Assembly (NCBI RefSeq): GCF_026385505.1
Contig: NZ_JANIDV010000003.1
Span: 211,275-275,274, forward strand
Reading direction: 5' to 3'
Source: Bombella dulcis
GTDB lineage: Bacteria > Pseudomonadota > Alphaproteobacteria > Acetobacterales > Acetobacteraceae
Length of the DNA: 64,000 nt
Shown here: positions 44,180 through 52,838 of the stretch, piece after piece
How the letters are laid out: each line of letters begins with the position of its first letter
Numbering within the stretch: the stretch's first letter is position 1
Position numbers and translations under genes: made by a program
The notes under the pieces: model-generated
Databases searched by the model: none
Told to the model about the DNA's origin: nothing
Seen by the model: only the letters and a program-made list of their open reading frames with translations

Positions 44180-45859
44180 ATGGCCGCCTATCAGTATGTC
44201 TATGTCATGAAGGACGTCACAAAGTCCTATCCGGGCGGCCGTGAGGTGTTCAAGGGGATCACGCTCTCTTTCCTGCCGGGGGTGAAGATCGGCATCCTCG
44301 GCGTGAACGGTGCGGGTAAGTCCACCCTGCTGAAGATCATGGCCGGGATCGAGAAGGAGTTCGGCGGTGAGGCCTGGGCGGCCGAGGGTGTCCGCATCGG
44401 CTATCTGGAGCAGGAGCCGCAGCTGGACCCGAACCTGACCGTGGGCGAGAACGCCGCACAGGGCTTCGGTGCGCTGAAGAAGGCCGTGGAGCGTTTCAAT
44501 GAAATCTCCATGAAGTTTGCCGAACCCATGTCCGACGAGGAGATGAACGACCTTCTCGCCGAGCAGGCCGAGCTTCAGGAAAAGATTGATGCCGAGGATG
44601 GCTGGGAGCTGGACCGTCATCTGGAGATCGCTCTGGATGCGCTGCGCTGCCCCCCGGCGGACAGCCCGGTGGACAAGCTCTCCGGTGGTGAGAAGCGTCG
44701 TGTGGCCCTGTGCCGCCTGCTGCTGGAGAAGCCCGACATCCTGCTGCTCGATGAGCCGACCAACCATCTGGACGCCGAGAGCGTGGCGTGGCTTGAAAAG
44801 ACCCTGCGTGAGTACAAGGGCACCGTGATGGTCATTACCCATGACCGTTACTTCCTCGACAACGTCACCAACTGGATTCTCGAGATCGAGCGTGGCCGTG
44901 GCTATCCGTTCGAGGGCAATTACTCGTCCTGGCTGGAGCAGAAGCGCAAGCGTCTGGCCCAGGAGGAGAAAGAGGAAAGCTCCCGCCAGCGTGCCCTGGC
45001 GGCCGAGCAGCAGTGGATCGCCAGCTCTCCCAAGGCCCGGCAGGCCAAGAGCAAGGCCCGTATCACCCGTTATGAGGAAATGCTGGCAGCCGGGCAGGAA
45101 GCTGCCGGGAGCACGGCAGAAATCGTCATCACGCCCGGCCCCCGTCTGGGTCAGACGGTCATCGAGGCCGAGAATCTCTGCAAGGGCTTTGGTGACCGCC
45201 AGCTGATTGACGGCCTCAATTTCAAGCTGCCGCCGGGGGGTATCGTGGGGGTTATCGGGCCGAATGGTGCCGGTAAATCCACGCTCTTCAAGATGATCAC
45301 CGGGCAGGAACAGCCGGACTCCGGTTCCCTGAAGATCGGTGATACGGTCAGGCTGGGCTATGTCGACCAGTCCCGTAATGACCTGGATGACAGCAAAACT
45401 GTCTGGGAAGAAATCTCTGGCGGGACGGACGTCATCCATCTGGGCAAGCGGGCTGTCCCGTCCCGTGCCTATGTTGGGGCCTTCAACTTTAAGGGGCCGG
45501 ACCAGCAGAAGCGTCTGGGCGTCCTTTCCGGTGGTGAGCGTAACCGTGTGCATCTGGCCAAGATGCTCAAGGAAGACAACAACGTCCTGCTGCTCGACGA
45601 ACCGACCAACGATCTGGACGTTGATACGCTCCGTGCGCTGGAGGATGCTCTGGAATCCTTCGCTGGCTGTGCCGTGGTCATCAGCCATGACCGCTGGTTT
45701 CTCGACCGTCTGGCCACGCATATTCTCGCCTTCGAGGGTGACAGCCATGTGGAATGGTTCGAAGGCAACTTCCAGCAGTATGAGGAAGACAAACGCCGCC
45801 GTCTGGGGCCTGATTCCACGGAGCCGAGCCGCATCCGTTACCGTCCGATCACACGCTGA
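44180..45859 (+). CDS. ettA: Energy-dependent translational throttle protein EttA (ABC-F)
   Basis: ABC-F ATPase that binds the ribosomal E site and gates the first elongation steps according to ATP/ADP level. The 559-residue protein has two ATPase cassettes with Walker A GVNGAGKST (about 42) and GPNGAGKST (about 359), signatures LSGGEKRRVAL and LSGGERNRVHL, and Walker B LLLDEPTN in both. The linker contains the Arg/Lys-rich P-site tRNA-interaction motif. Length and sequence are EttA type rather than an antibiotic-resistance ABC-F. Shine-Dalgarno GAGGAG precedes the ATG. Confidence 0.97.
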   Translation: MAAYQYVYVMKDVTKSYPGGREVFKGITLSFLPGVKIGILGVNGAGKSTLLKIMAGIEKEFGGEAWAAEGVRIGYLEQEPQLDPNLTVGENAAQGFGALKKAVERFNEISMKFAEPMSDEEMNDLLAEQAELQEKIDAEDGWELDRHLEIALDALRCPPADSPVDKLSGGEKRRVALCRLLLEKPDILLLDEPTNHLDAESVAWLEKTLREYKGTVMVITHDRYFLDNVTNWILEIERGRGYPFEGNYSSWLEQKRKRLAQEEKEESSRQRALAAEQQWIASSPKARQAKSKARITRYEEMLAAGQEAAGSTAEIVITPGPRLGQTVIEAENLCKGFGDRQLIDGLNFKLPPGGIVGVIGPNGAGKSTLFKMITGQEQPDSGSLKIGDTVRLGYVDQSRNDLDDSKTVWEEISGGTDVIHLGKRAVPSRAYVGAFNFKGPDQQKRLGVLSGGERNRVHLAKMLKEDNNVLLLDEPTNDLDVDTLRALEDALESFAGCAVVISHDRWFLDRLATHILAFEGDSHVEWFEGNFQQYEEDKRRRLGPDSTEPSRIRYRPITR

Positions 45860-45880
45860 TCCCCTTTCAGGCAGCGTGTC

Positions 45881-46390
45881 ATGCTGGGCCATGAGCTGCG
45901 GACAGCACGTCTGATCCTCCGTCCGGTCAGCTGGCCGGACATGGAGGAGATGGCGAAACTGAAAGCCGATGTCGGGGCATTCGGGGCCATGCTGGGTGGC
46001 GTGCGTACTCGTGTGAAGGCCGAGGCCGAAATGGCCGAGGATGTCGCCTTCTGGGCCGAACGTGGCATCGGCATATTCTCCATTCTTGAGCAGGGCCGTT
46101 TTGTCGGCATGACGGGCGTGCATGAACGTCCTGATGGCCGGGGCATCGGCCTGCGTTTTGCCCTGTTCCCGTGGGCGGCTGGCCGGGGCATTGCCCGTGA
46201 GGCCGCCGGCACGGCCCTCAATTTCGTGCTGGATGCCGGTGTGGAGCGTGTCGTGGCCGTGGCCCGGCAGGATAACCGGCCCTCCCGTATCGTGCTGGGC
46301 AGCATTGGCATGAGTCTGCTTGACCAGTTCGAGCGGGATGGGCACATCATGCTCCTGTACGAAAGAAGACGGATGCTGTTCCAATGGTGA
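45881..46390 (+). CDS. GNAT-family N-acetyltransferase
   Basis: A 169-residue acetyltransferase of the RimJ/RimL-like group: ELRTARLILRPVSWPDMEEMAKL at the start, WAERGIGIFSILEQGRFVGMTGVH in the core, and an acetyl-CoA loop AAGRGIAREAAGTALNFVLD. Substrate unknown. Twenty-one bp after ettA, so possibly in one transcript. Confidence 0.88.
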   Translation: MLGHELRTARLILRPVSWPDMEEMAKLKADVGAFGAMLGGVRTRVKAEAEMAEDVAFWAERGIGIFSILEQGRFVGMTGVHERPDGRGIGLRFALFPWAAGRGIAREAAGTALNFVLDAGVERVVAVARQDNRPSRIVLGSIGMSLLDQFERDGHIMLLYERRRMLFQW

Positions 46391-46438
46391 ACGGCTCCAC
46401 CCCGGTTATGGGGAACAGGCAATGGGGAAGCCGGGACG

Positions 46439-47350
46439 ATGACAACGCACATATTCATTGATGGTGAAGCAGGGACGACGGGGCTGGGGATTCGCCGCCG
46501 TATTGAGGCTGTGGCAGACCGTCATGATCTTGAGCTGCTGAGCATCGACCCAGACCAGCGGAAGGACCCGCAGGCCCGTCGGGACCTCATGGCGCAGGCG
46601 GACATCACCGTGCTGTGCCTGCCGGATGATGCCGCCCGTGAGGCCGTGGCTCTGGGACAGGATACGGGGACCCGTTTTCTGGATGCCAGCACGGCCCATC
46701 GTGTCAATCCGGACTGGGTCTATGGCCTGCCGGAGCTGGACGCTACTCAGCCGGAACGGATCAGCCGGGCACGGTTTGTCAGCAATCCGGGCTGTTATGC
46801 GACCGGGGCCATCGCCCTGCTCCGTCCGCTGGTCCAGGCGGGGATGCTGCCGGTGGATGCCCATGTGTCCATCAATGCAGTATCCGGCTACAGCGGCGGT
46901 GGCCGCACGATGATCGAGCAGCAGGAAGAGGCGGGTGGCCCGGCCTTCTTCCTCTATGGCGTGAACCTCCAGCACAAGCACCTGCCAGAGATGACGCAGT
47001 ATAGTGGCCTGACACGGAACCCACTGTTCGTGCCATCTGTCGGGCATTTCCCGCAGGGCATGATCGTGTCCATCCCGCTGCATCTTGTGTCGCTCCCCGG
47101 CGTGCCGATGATCGAGGACGTCACGGCCGTGTTCCGGGAGTTCTACAAGGGTGCCAAGACGATCCATGTCGTGGAGTCCGAGCCGAAGCTGGTGGCTGAG
47201 GCCATGGCGGGCCGGGATGACATGGAACTGCGTGTGAGCGGTCATAGCGGGCAGGCTCTTCTGACCGCCTGTCTGGACAATCTGGGCAAGGGGGCTTCCG
47301 GTGCGGCCATGCGGAACATCCTGCTGATGAGCGGGCAGGACATTGACTGA
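46439..47350 (+). CDS. argC: N-acetyl-gamma-glutamyl-phosphate reductase (type 2)
   Basis: Reduces N-acetylglutamyl phosphate to the semialdehyde in arginine synthesis. The 303-residue short-form ArgC has the active-site cysteine in [17 protein letters not shown] (about residue 117), the [13 protein letters not shown] loop and the [15 protein letters not shown] region. It is far from argD/argF in this window. A hairpin (47362-47386) follows the stop. Confidence 0.95.
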   Translation: MTTHIFIDGEAGTTGLGIRRRIEAVADRHDLELLSIDPDQRKDPQARRDLMAQADITVLCLPDDAAREAVALGQDTGTRFLDASTAHRVNPDWVYGLPELDATQPERISRARFVSNPGCYATGAIALLRPLVQAGMLPVDAHVSINAVSGYSGGGRTMIEQQEEAGGPAFFLYGVNLQHKHLPEMTQYSGLTRNPLFVPSVGHFPQGMIVSIPLHLVSLPGVPMIEDVTAVFREFYKGAKTIHVVESEPKLVAEAMAGRDDMELRVSGHSGQALLTACLDNLGKGASGAAMRNILLMSGQDID

Positions 47351-47361
47351 AGAGGCGGGCG

Positions 47362-47386
47362 GGAGCCGGATTTTTTTTCCGGCTCC
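47362..47386. terminator. Strong hairpin after argC
   Basis: GGAGCCGG (47362-47369), loop A plus eight T, CCGGCTCC (47379-47386): an 8-bp perfect stem just downstream of the argC stop. The T run is in the loop rather than after the stem, so it may block 3' exonucleases as well as terminate. Confidence 0.6.
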
Positions 47387-47463
47387 GCTCTGGCTCTTTG
47401 GGGCTGGATATTCTATAAGCGGACCGCTTCCTGTATACCGTCAAGCGGTATGGATCATGATGG

Positions 47464-47548
47464 GCGAGAGTGGCGGAACTGGTAGACGCAGTCGGCTCAA
47501 AATCGACCGCCGCAAGGCATAGGGGTTCGAGTCCCCTCTTTCGCACCA
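47464..47548 (+). tRNA. tRNA-Leu (CAA)
   Basis: Class II tRNA with long variable arm, acceptor GCGAGAG/CTTTCGC, anticodon loop CTCAAAA (CAA), T-arm GGGGTTCGAGTCCCC, encoded CCA; 85 nt. Confidence 0.94.
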
Positions 47549-47667
47549 TTTTTCAGGACACGATGGAAACAGGAACAGGCCCCGCAGCCGCGGGCTGGCT
47601 TGACCCCTCCTGATGCCTGTGACACCTAGGAAAAAAGTAAACGTTCTGTCGTGAGGTCCCGCCTGGT

Positions 47668-47697
47668 CCCTGCCTGCATGGCCGGAATGGGGCAGGG
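47668..47697 (+). promoter_or_regulatory. Leader hairpin upstream of serC
   Basis: CCCTGCC (47668-47674) pairs exactly with GGCAGGG (47691-47697), about 40 bp before the serC start. A conserved serC RNA motif is known upstream of serC in alphaproteobacteria; whether this hairpin belongs to it needs a covariance-model search. Confidence 0.4.
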
Positions 47698-47734
47698 TCC
47701 CTGCGCTTTCTGAATCATGGATGACCTGCCAATC

Positions 47735-48901
47735 ATGACCGCAGCCAAGCCTTCGCATCGTCCCCAGCGACCCTATTTTTCATCTGGTCCGTGCGTCAAA
47801 CGTCCGGGCTGGACACCGGAGGCGTTGAAAGGGGCTTTTCTGGGGCGGTCCCACCGTGCTGCGGAAGGCCGGGCACGGCTCAACGAGGTCATCACCCGCT
47901 CTGCTGCCCTGCTGGGTGTGCCGGAAGACTGGCAGGTCGGTATCGTTCCAGCGTCTGACACGGGAGCGGTGGAGATGATCCTCTGGGCACTGGCGGGCCA
48001 GCGGGGCATGGATGTTCTTTCCTTTGAAAGTTTTTCCGGCACATGGGCGCAGGACCTGAAAGACATCCTGAAGCTGGAAGATTTGCGTGTTCTGGAGGCT
48101 CCTTATGGCGAGCTGCCCGACATGGCGCAGATCGACTGGTCCCGTGATGTGGTGCTGACATGGAATGGCACGACCTCAGGCGTCTGCATTCCGTCCGTGG
48201 AGAGTGTACCAGCACAGCATGACGGTCTCGTGATCTGCGACGCCACCTCTGCTGCCTTTGCGATGGACCTGCCGTGGGACCGGCTGGATGTCGTCACATG
48301 GTCCTGGCAGAAGGCTCTTGGTGGTGAGGCTGCGCATGGCATGGTGGCTCTCAGCCCGAAGGCCGTCAGGCGGCTGGAAGAAGGAAGCCAGCGGCCCCTT
48401 CCCAAGATTTTCCGTCTGACAAGCAGGAACGGGCTGAATGAAGCCATTTTCCGGGGTGATACCATCAACACGCCGTCCATGCTGTGCGTGGAGGATGCGC
48501 TGGATGGTCTTCGCTGGGCTGAATCCGTGGGTGGGCTGGAGGCTCTTAAGGCCCGTTCCCGTCGGAATCTCTCCATCGTGGAAAGTTGGGTGGCCAAGCG
48601 GGACTGGGTGGCCTTCCTGAGTGAAAAGAAGGAGACACGGTCCTGCACGTCCATCTGCCTGAAGATCACGGCCCCGTGGTTCGAAGCACTGGATGATGCG
48701 GAACGCTCCAAGGTCATCAAGGCCATGACGGGTCTGCTGGAGGAAGAGAAGGCCGGGTATGATCTGGCAGGCTATCGAGATGCGCCTGCGGGCCTGCGTA
48801 TCTGGGGTGGTGCCACGGTGGAGGCCGAAGACATCGAGGCCCTGCTGCCCTGGTTGGACTGGGCTTTCGCCCGCATTGAAGAAAAGTTTGCGACGTCATG
48901 A
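47735..48901 (+). CDS. serC: Phosphoserine aminotransferase
   Basis: PLP enzyme of serine synthesis (3-phosphohydroxypyruvate to phosphoserine), also usable in pyridoxine synthesis. The alphaproteobacterial-type SerC is recognised by PYFSSGPCVKRPGW, GRSHRAAEGRARLNEV, and the PLP-lysine block VTWSWQKALGGEAAHGMV. I take ATG 47735 (388 residues); ATG 47717 adds six. Stop overlaps hisZ start (ATGA). Confidence 0.94.
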   Translation: MTAAKPSHRPQRPYFSSGPCVKRPGWTPEALKGAFLGRSHRAAEGRARLNEVITRSAALLGVPEDWQVGIVPASDTGAVEMILWALAGQRGMDVLSFESFSGTWAQDLKDILKLEDLRVLEAPYGELPDMAQIDWSRDVVLTWNGTTSGVCIPSVESVPAQHDGLVICDATSAAFAMDLPWDRLDVVTWSWQKALGGEAAHGMVALSPKAVRRLEEGSQRPLPKIFRLTSRNGLNEAIFRGDTINTPSMLCVEDALDGLRWAESVGGLEALKARSRRNLSIVESWVAKRDWVAFLSEKKETRSCTSICLKITAPWFEALDDAERSKVIKAMTGLLEEEKAGYDLAGYRDAPAGLRIWGGATVEAEDIEALLPWLDWAFARIEEKFATS

Positions 48902-50043
48902 TCAACGGCCTAGAGACATCCAGCCCGGCCCTTCTGCCCATGGGGTTCGTGGACCTGCTCCCTGCCGAGGCGGAGGCGGAAGCTCGTGGCCTTGCTGAGG
49001 TGATGGAGGTGTTTTCATGCCATGGCTACGAGCGTGTCCGCCCGCCCCTGCTGGAGTTTGAAGGGTCCCTGCTGAGTGGGGCCGGGGAGGCTCTGGCGGA
49101 GCAGAGTTTCCGTCTTCTGGACCCATCTTCCCATCGCATGATGGCCCTGCGGCCGGACATGACAACCCAGATCGCCCGTATCGCCGCCGTGCGGATGCAG
49201 GACTGTCCCCGCCCGCTGCGTCTTTCCTATGCGGGGGACTGTGTCGTGATCGGCACGCTGGGCCGTGAAGGACAGCGGCAGATAGCACAGGCTGGCATCG
49301 AGCTGATTGGCCCGGACAGGGCCGAAGCGGATGCCGAGGTGATCGCTCTCGGGGCCGAGGCTCTTGCCCGTCTGGGCATTGCCAACGTGTCTTTTGACCT
49401 TTCCATGCCTGTCATGGTCTGGAGCCTGATTGACGGCAGTTTCTCCGGCATCGAGCGCGAGAGCATCATTCATGCGCTGGATCGTCGTGATGCGTCTGCC
49501 GTGCGGGAACATGGTGGTGCGTGGGCGGAACTGCTGCTGGGCATGATGGAAGCGGTCGGTCCGGCATCTGCTGCTCTGGAGAAGCTGGAGAAACTGGCCT
49601 TCCCGGACATGCTCAGGCCGCACGTGGAACGGCTGGAAGCTGATGTGGTTGCCATTCTGGCCCGTCTGCCGGGTGCTCGTCTGACGGTGGACCCGGTGGA
49701 TTTCCGGGGCTGGCGGTATCATACGGGCGTATGCATCACCGTCTTTGCCATGCATTCCCGTGAGGAGCTGGGGCGTGGTGGCCGTTATCTGGCTGGGGAC
49801 GAGCCTGCCTGCGGGCTGACCCTCAACCCTCATGCCTTTCTGAGGGTGGCGGAGAAGCCGAAACGGCGGAAACGCTGCCTCGTGCCTTCCATCATGGCAG
49901 TAGAGGACTTGTCCAGTCTGCATGAGGCAGGCTATGCCACGATCGCATCGCTTGGGGAGTCCGGCGATATGGAGCAGGAGGCGCACCATCTGCGGTGCAG
50001 CCATATCTGGAAAGATGGAAAGCCTGTTGCGCTGGCACGCTGA
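48898..50043 (+). CDS. hisZ: ATP phosphoribosyltransferase regulatory subunit HisZ
   Basis: Class II aminoacyl-tRNA-synthetase-like paralogue that activates short-form HisG for the first step of histidine synthesis. The 381-residue protein shows MGFVDLLPAEAEAEARGLAEVMEVF, RPPLLEFEGSLLSG and DPSSHRMMALRPDMTTQIARIAA, as in HisZ, but lacks a functional HisRS anticodon domain. Overlaps serC and is followed 48 bp later by purA, a common serC-hisZ-purA order. Confidence 0.93.
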   Translation: MINGLETSSPALLPMGFVDLLPAEAEAEARGLAEVMEVFSCHGYERVRPPLLEFEGSLLSGAGEALAEQSFRLLDPSSHRMMALRPDMTTQIARIAAVRMQDCPRPLRLSYAGDCVVIGTLGREGQRQIAQAGIELIGPDRAEADAEVIALGAEALARLGIANVSFDLSMPVMVWSLIDGSFSGIERESIIHALDRRDASAVREHGGAWAELLLGMMEAVGPASAALEKLEKLAFPDMLRPHVERLEADVVAILARLPGARLTVDPVDFRGWRYHTGVCITVFAMHSREELGRGGRYLAGDEPACGLTLNPHAFLRVAEKPKRRKRCLVPSIMAVEDLSSLHEAGYATIASLGESGDMEQEAHHLRCSHIWKDGKPVALAR

Positions 50044-50091
50044 AGTGCCGACAGGGTCCGCCATTGTGAGACGTTAAGGGAAGACATTCTT

Positions 50092-51381
50092 ATGGCCAAT
50101 GTTACCGTAATCGGAACCCAGTGGGGCGATGAGGGTAAAGGCAAGATTGTGGACTGGCTGGCCAGCCGGGCCGATATCGTTGTCCGCTTTCAGGGTGGGC
50201 ATAATGCCGGCCATACGCTGGTCGTGAATGATCAGGTCTATAAACTCTCCCTGCTTCCTTCCGGCCTGGTTGGCGGGAAGATCGGCGTCATCGGCAATGG
50301 TGTCGTGGTGGACCCCAGGGCACTGATGAGCGAGATTGACCGTGTAACCGAGCAGGGTCTTACCGTCACGCCGGAAACGCTCTGGATCGCCGAAACGGCT
50401 CCGCTCATCCTGCCGGTACATGGTGCGCTGGACCGTGCCCGTGAACTGGCCCGTGGCAACCACAAGATCGGCACGACAGGCCGTGGCATCGGCCCGGCCT
50501 ATGAGGACAAGGTGGCCCGCCGTGCCATCCGTATCTGTGATCTGTCCGAACCTGAAACGCTGGACTGGAAGATTGGTGAGCTGCTGCTCCATCACAACAC
50601 GCTTCTGGCCGGTCTGGGGGCAGAGACCTTCACCAAGGAAGAAATTCTGGCCTTCCTGAAGGAGATCACCCCCCGTCTTCTGCCCTATGCCTGCTGTGCC
50701 TGGGACCGTCTGGCTGAAGCCGACCGTGCGGGCAAGCGCATTCTCTTTGAGGGCGCACAGGCCGTCATGCTGGATGTGGACCACGGGACCTATCCGTTCG
50801 TGACCAGCTCCAATACGGTGGCAGCCATTGCGGCTTCCGGCAGCGGCATGAGTCCGAAGTCCGTCGGCTTCGTGCTGGGTATTGCCAAGGCTTATACGAC
50901 CCGTGTCGGTGAAGGCCCGTTCCCCTCCGAGCTGTTTGATGAAGTCGGGAAGGGCATGGCCGAGCGTGGGCGTGAGTTCGGTACCGTAACGGGCCGTCCC
51001 CGCCGCTGCGGCTGGTTTGATGCCGCCATGGTCCGTCGTGCCGTGCGGGTCGGTGGTGTCAGCGGTGTGGCCCTGACGAAGCTGGATATTCTGGATGGCA
51101 TGAAGGAAGTGTCCATCTGCGTCGGTTACGAGCTGGATGGCCAGAAGATTGACAGTTTCCCGTCCGCACCGGGGGCGCAGGCCCGTGTGAAGCCCATTCT
51201 GGAGACCATGCCGGGCTGGAGTGAAACGACCGGCGGTGCCCGTTCTTGGGCGGAGCTGCCGGCTCAGGCCATCAAATATGTCCGCCGCATTGAAGAGCTG
51301 ATCGGCATGCCGGTGACGCTGCTCTCCACCAGTCCGGAGCGTGAAGATACCATTCTTGTGACGGACCCGTTCGAAGGCTGA
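50092..51381 (+). CDS. purA: Adenylosuccinate synthetase
   Basis: GTP-dependent formation of adenylosuccinate from IMP and aspartate. The 429-residue protein has the P-loop-like [17 protein letters not shown] at residues 7-23, GGHNAGHTL, the IMP-binding [16 protein letters not shown] and the switch region [10 protein letters not shown]. Ends with a [23 protein letters not shown] block. Terminal gene of the serC-hisZ-purA run. Confidence 0.98.
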   Translation: MANVTVIGTQWGDEGKGKIVDWLASRADIVVRFQGGHNAGHTLVVNDQVYKLSLLPSGLVGGKIGVIGNGVVVDPRALMSEIDRVTEQGLTVTPETLWIAETAPLILPVHGALDRARELARGNHKIGTTGRGIGPAYEDKVARRAIRICDLSEPETLDWKIGELLLHHNTLLAGLGAETFTKEEILAFLKEITPRLLPYACCAWDRLAEADRAGKRILFEGAQAVMLDVDHGTYPFVTSSNTVAAIAASGSGMSPKSVGFVLGIAKAYTTRVGEGPFPSELFDEVGKGMAERGREFGTVTGRPRRCGWFDAAMVRRAVRVGGVSGVALTKLDILDGMKEVSICVGYELDGQKIDSFPSAPGAQARVKPILETMPGWSETTGGARSWAELPAQAIKYVRRIEELIGMPVTLLSTSPEREDTILVTDPFEG

Positions 51382-51399
51382 ACGGGTCTTGAGGCATGA

Positions 51400-51639
51400 C
51401 AAGTCCAGTTTAAGTCATGTCTGCTGCCGGATTATGGATGTTTTACGGAGAGGAATTCTGTTTTTTTAAAGACGCTGCATGAAAACGGGGAGAATTACAT
51501 TCCCTACTATTCAGCTTTTTCGAATGGCAGGCACGGCAAGGCGAAGACGGTCCTGATTATTTTTGATGATAAAGGGCATGTCTGGCATCACACGTTCTCC
51601 ATGTCCAAGATTGCGACCCATAATGGGGTGGCTGACTAA
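51400..51639 (+). pseudogene. C-terminal remnant of a small SmpA/BamE-like lipoprotein
   Basis: An open frame without a proper start runs from about 51400 to TAA 51637-51639. Its last 55 codons look protein-like (GENYIPYYSAFSNGRHGKAK, then TVLIIFDDKGHVWHHTFSMSK). The pattern of a hydrophobic strand with FDxKGxV followed by FSxS resembles the end of SmpA/OmlA-type lipoproteins, though this is weak. Removing one T from the T7 run (51461-51467) would join it to an ATG at 51438 (MFYGEEFCF). Either a decayed fragment or a short gene with an indel. Confidence 0.4.
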
Positions 51640-51660
51640 GCCTCTCCGGGAAGAGGGATA

Positions 51661-51698
51661 AAAAAAGGGGGGTACCCATATGATGGGCACCCCCTTTT
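51661..51698. terminator. Bidirectional intrinsic terminator between purA and ftsY transcripts
   Basis: A-run (51661-51666), GGGGGT (51668-51673), CCCAT/ATGGG inner stem with a mismatch, ACCCCC (51689-51694), then TTTT. It can stop transcripts from both sides. Confidence 0.85.
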
Positions 51699-51717
51699 CG
51701 ATTTCATGTTCCGAAAC

Positions 51718-51825
51718 TCAGGCCTTGTTGTCAGGGAACAGCCTGTCCAGAAGCTTCTTCAGTACCTTCCCGACAACAACGGTCATGACGGTTTCAACAG
51801 CGAATCTCAAAAGTGCCCTGAACAT
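51718..51825 (-). CDS. Short membrane-type peptide downstream of ftsY
   Basis: A 35-codon ORF from ATG 51825, preceded by a near-perfect Shine-Dalgarno AAGGAGG with about eight bases spacing, the strongest of any small ORF I examined here. It starts MFRALLRFAVETVMTVVVG, continues with a basic amphipathic stretch (KVLKKLLDRLF) and ends PDNKA. It may be a single hydrophobic helix or a membrane-bound amphipathic peptide. It lies 55 bp after the ftsY stop and before the shared terminator, so it would ride on the ftsY transcript. No family recognised. Confidence 0.6.
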   Translation of the reverse strand: MFRALLRFAVETVMTVVVGKVLKKLLDRLFPDNKA

Positions 51826-51879
51826 AAAAATCGCCTCCTTCTAGGCATGTGTCTGCTTGTACGTGCGGACGGCGATAGG

Positions 51880-52794
51880 TTACTCCGCTTTGGTGTCGCC
51901 GACCAGCCCACGGGCATAGTCTTCGGCAGAGAAGGGCCGCAAATCTTCGGCCTGTTCGCCAACGCCCACGAGATGGACGGGGAGTTTGAACTGCTCGGCC
52001 AGAGCCACCACGATTCCGCCACGGGCGGACCCATCCAGCTTGGTCACGACCAGCCCGCTGACATTCACAAGCTCACGGAAGACCCGTACCTGCTCGATGG
52101 CATTCTGCCCGGTCGTGGCATCCAGCACCAGCAGGACGCTATGGGGCGCAGAAGGATCGAATTTCTGCATGACACGGATGATCTTGGCCAGCTCGTCCAT
52201 CAGGGCCTGCTGGTTATGTAGGCGGCCTGCCGTATCCACGAGGAGCAGATCGGCTTTTTCCTCCGTGGCCCGTTTCAGCCCGTCATAGGCCAGTCCGGCG
52301 GCATCGCCACCCGGTTTGCCCGCAATGACAGGGGAGCCGGTGCGCTCCCCCCATATCTGGAGCTGTTCGACTGCCGCCGCCCGGAAGGTGTCACCCGCCA
52401 CCATCATGACGGACTTGCCCTGCTGGTGGTAATGATGGGCCATCTTGCCGATGGTCGTGGTCTTGCCCACACCATTGACGCCGACCACGAGGACGACATG
52501 GGGTTTTCTGCTGTCGTCAAGCGTGAAAGGCTGGGCCACGGGGTTCAGCACACGGGAAATTTCCGTGGCCAGTGTCTGGCGGATTTCTTCCGGGGTGATG
52601 TTTTCCCCGAAGCTTTTCTCACGGAACTGCTCGATGATCCGTCCTGCCACGGCGGGGCCGAGATCAGCAGCGATCAGTTCATCTTCAAGTTCTTCAAGCG
52701 TTTCATCATCAAGTTGCCGTTTGACAAACACCGCATTGAGGCGTGCGCTTGAACGGGACAGACCCTGTTTGAGTCGAGAAAAAAATCCAGCCAT
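51880..52794 (-). CDS. ftsY: Signal recognition particle receptor FtsY
   Basis: SRP-receptor GTPase for co-translational membrane targeting. The 304-residue protein has an N-domain (QLDDETLEELEDELIAADLG), G1 loop GVNGVGKTTTIGKMAH, the DTAGRLHNQQALMDEL block (G3) and TKLDGSARGG (G4). The A-domain is short, as in alphaproteobacteria. Downstream of mtaB on the same strand (44-bp gap). Confidence 0.97.
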   Translation of the reverse strand: MAGFFSRLKQGLSRSSARLNAVFVKRQLDDETLEELEDELIAADLGPAVAGRIIEQFREKSFGENITPEEIRQTLATEISRVLNPVAQPFTLDDSRKPHVVLVVGVNGVGKTTTIGKMAHHYHQQGKSVMMVAGDTFRAAAVEQLQIWGERTGSPVIAGKPGGDAAGLAYDGLKRATEEKADLLLVDTAGRLHNQQALMDELAKIIRVMQKFDPSAPHSVLLVLDATTGQNAIEQVRVFRELVNVSGLVVTKLDGSARGGIVVALAEQFKLPVHLVGVGEQAEDLRPFSAEDYARGLVGDTKAE

Positions 52795-52838
52795 GGCTGT
52801 CGAATTGGTGCGAGAAAGGGGGAGCCGTCAAGCCCTGT

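Noticed and set aside
51434..51470. ATG at 51434 as start of a real gene
   Set aside because: It reaches a stop after 11 codons at 51467; only the frame entered from ATG 51438 with a one-base change, or no start at all, leads to the protein-like segment.
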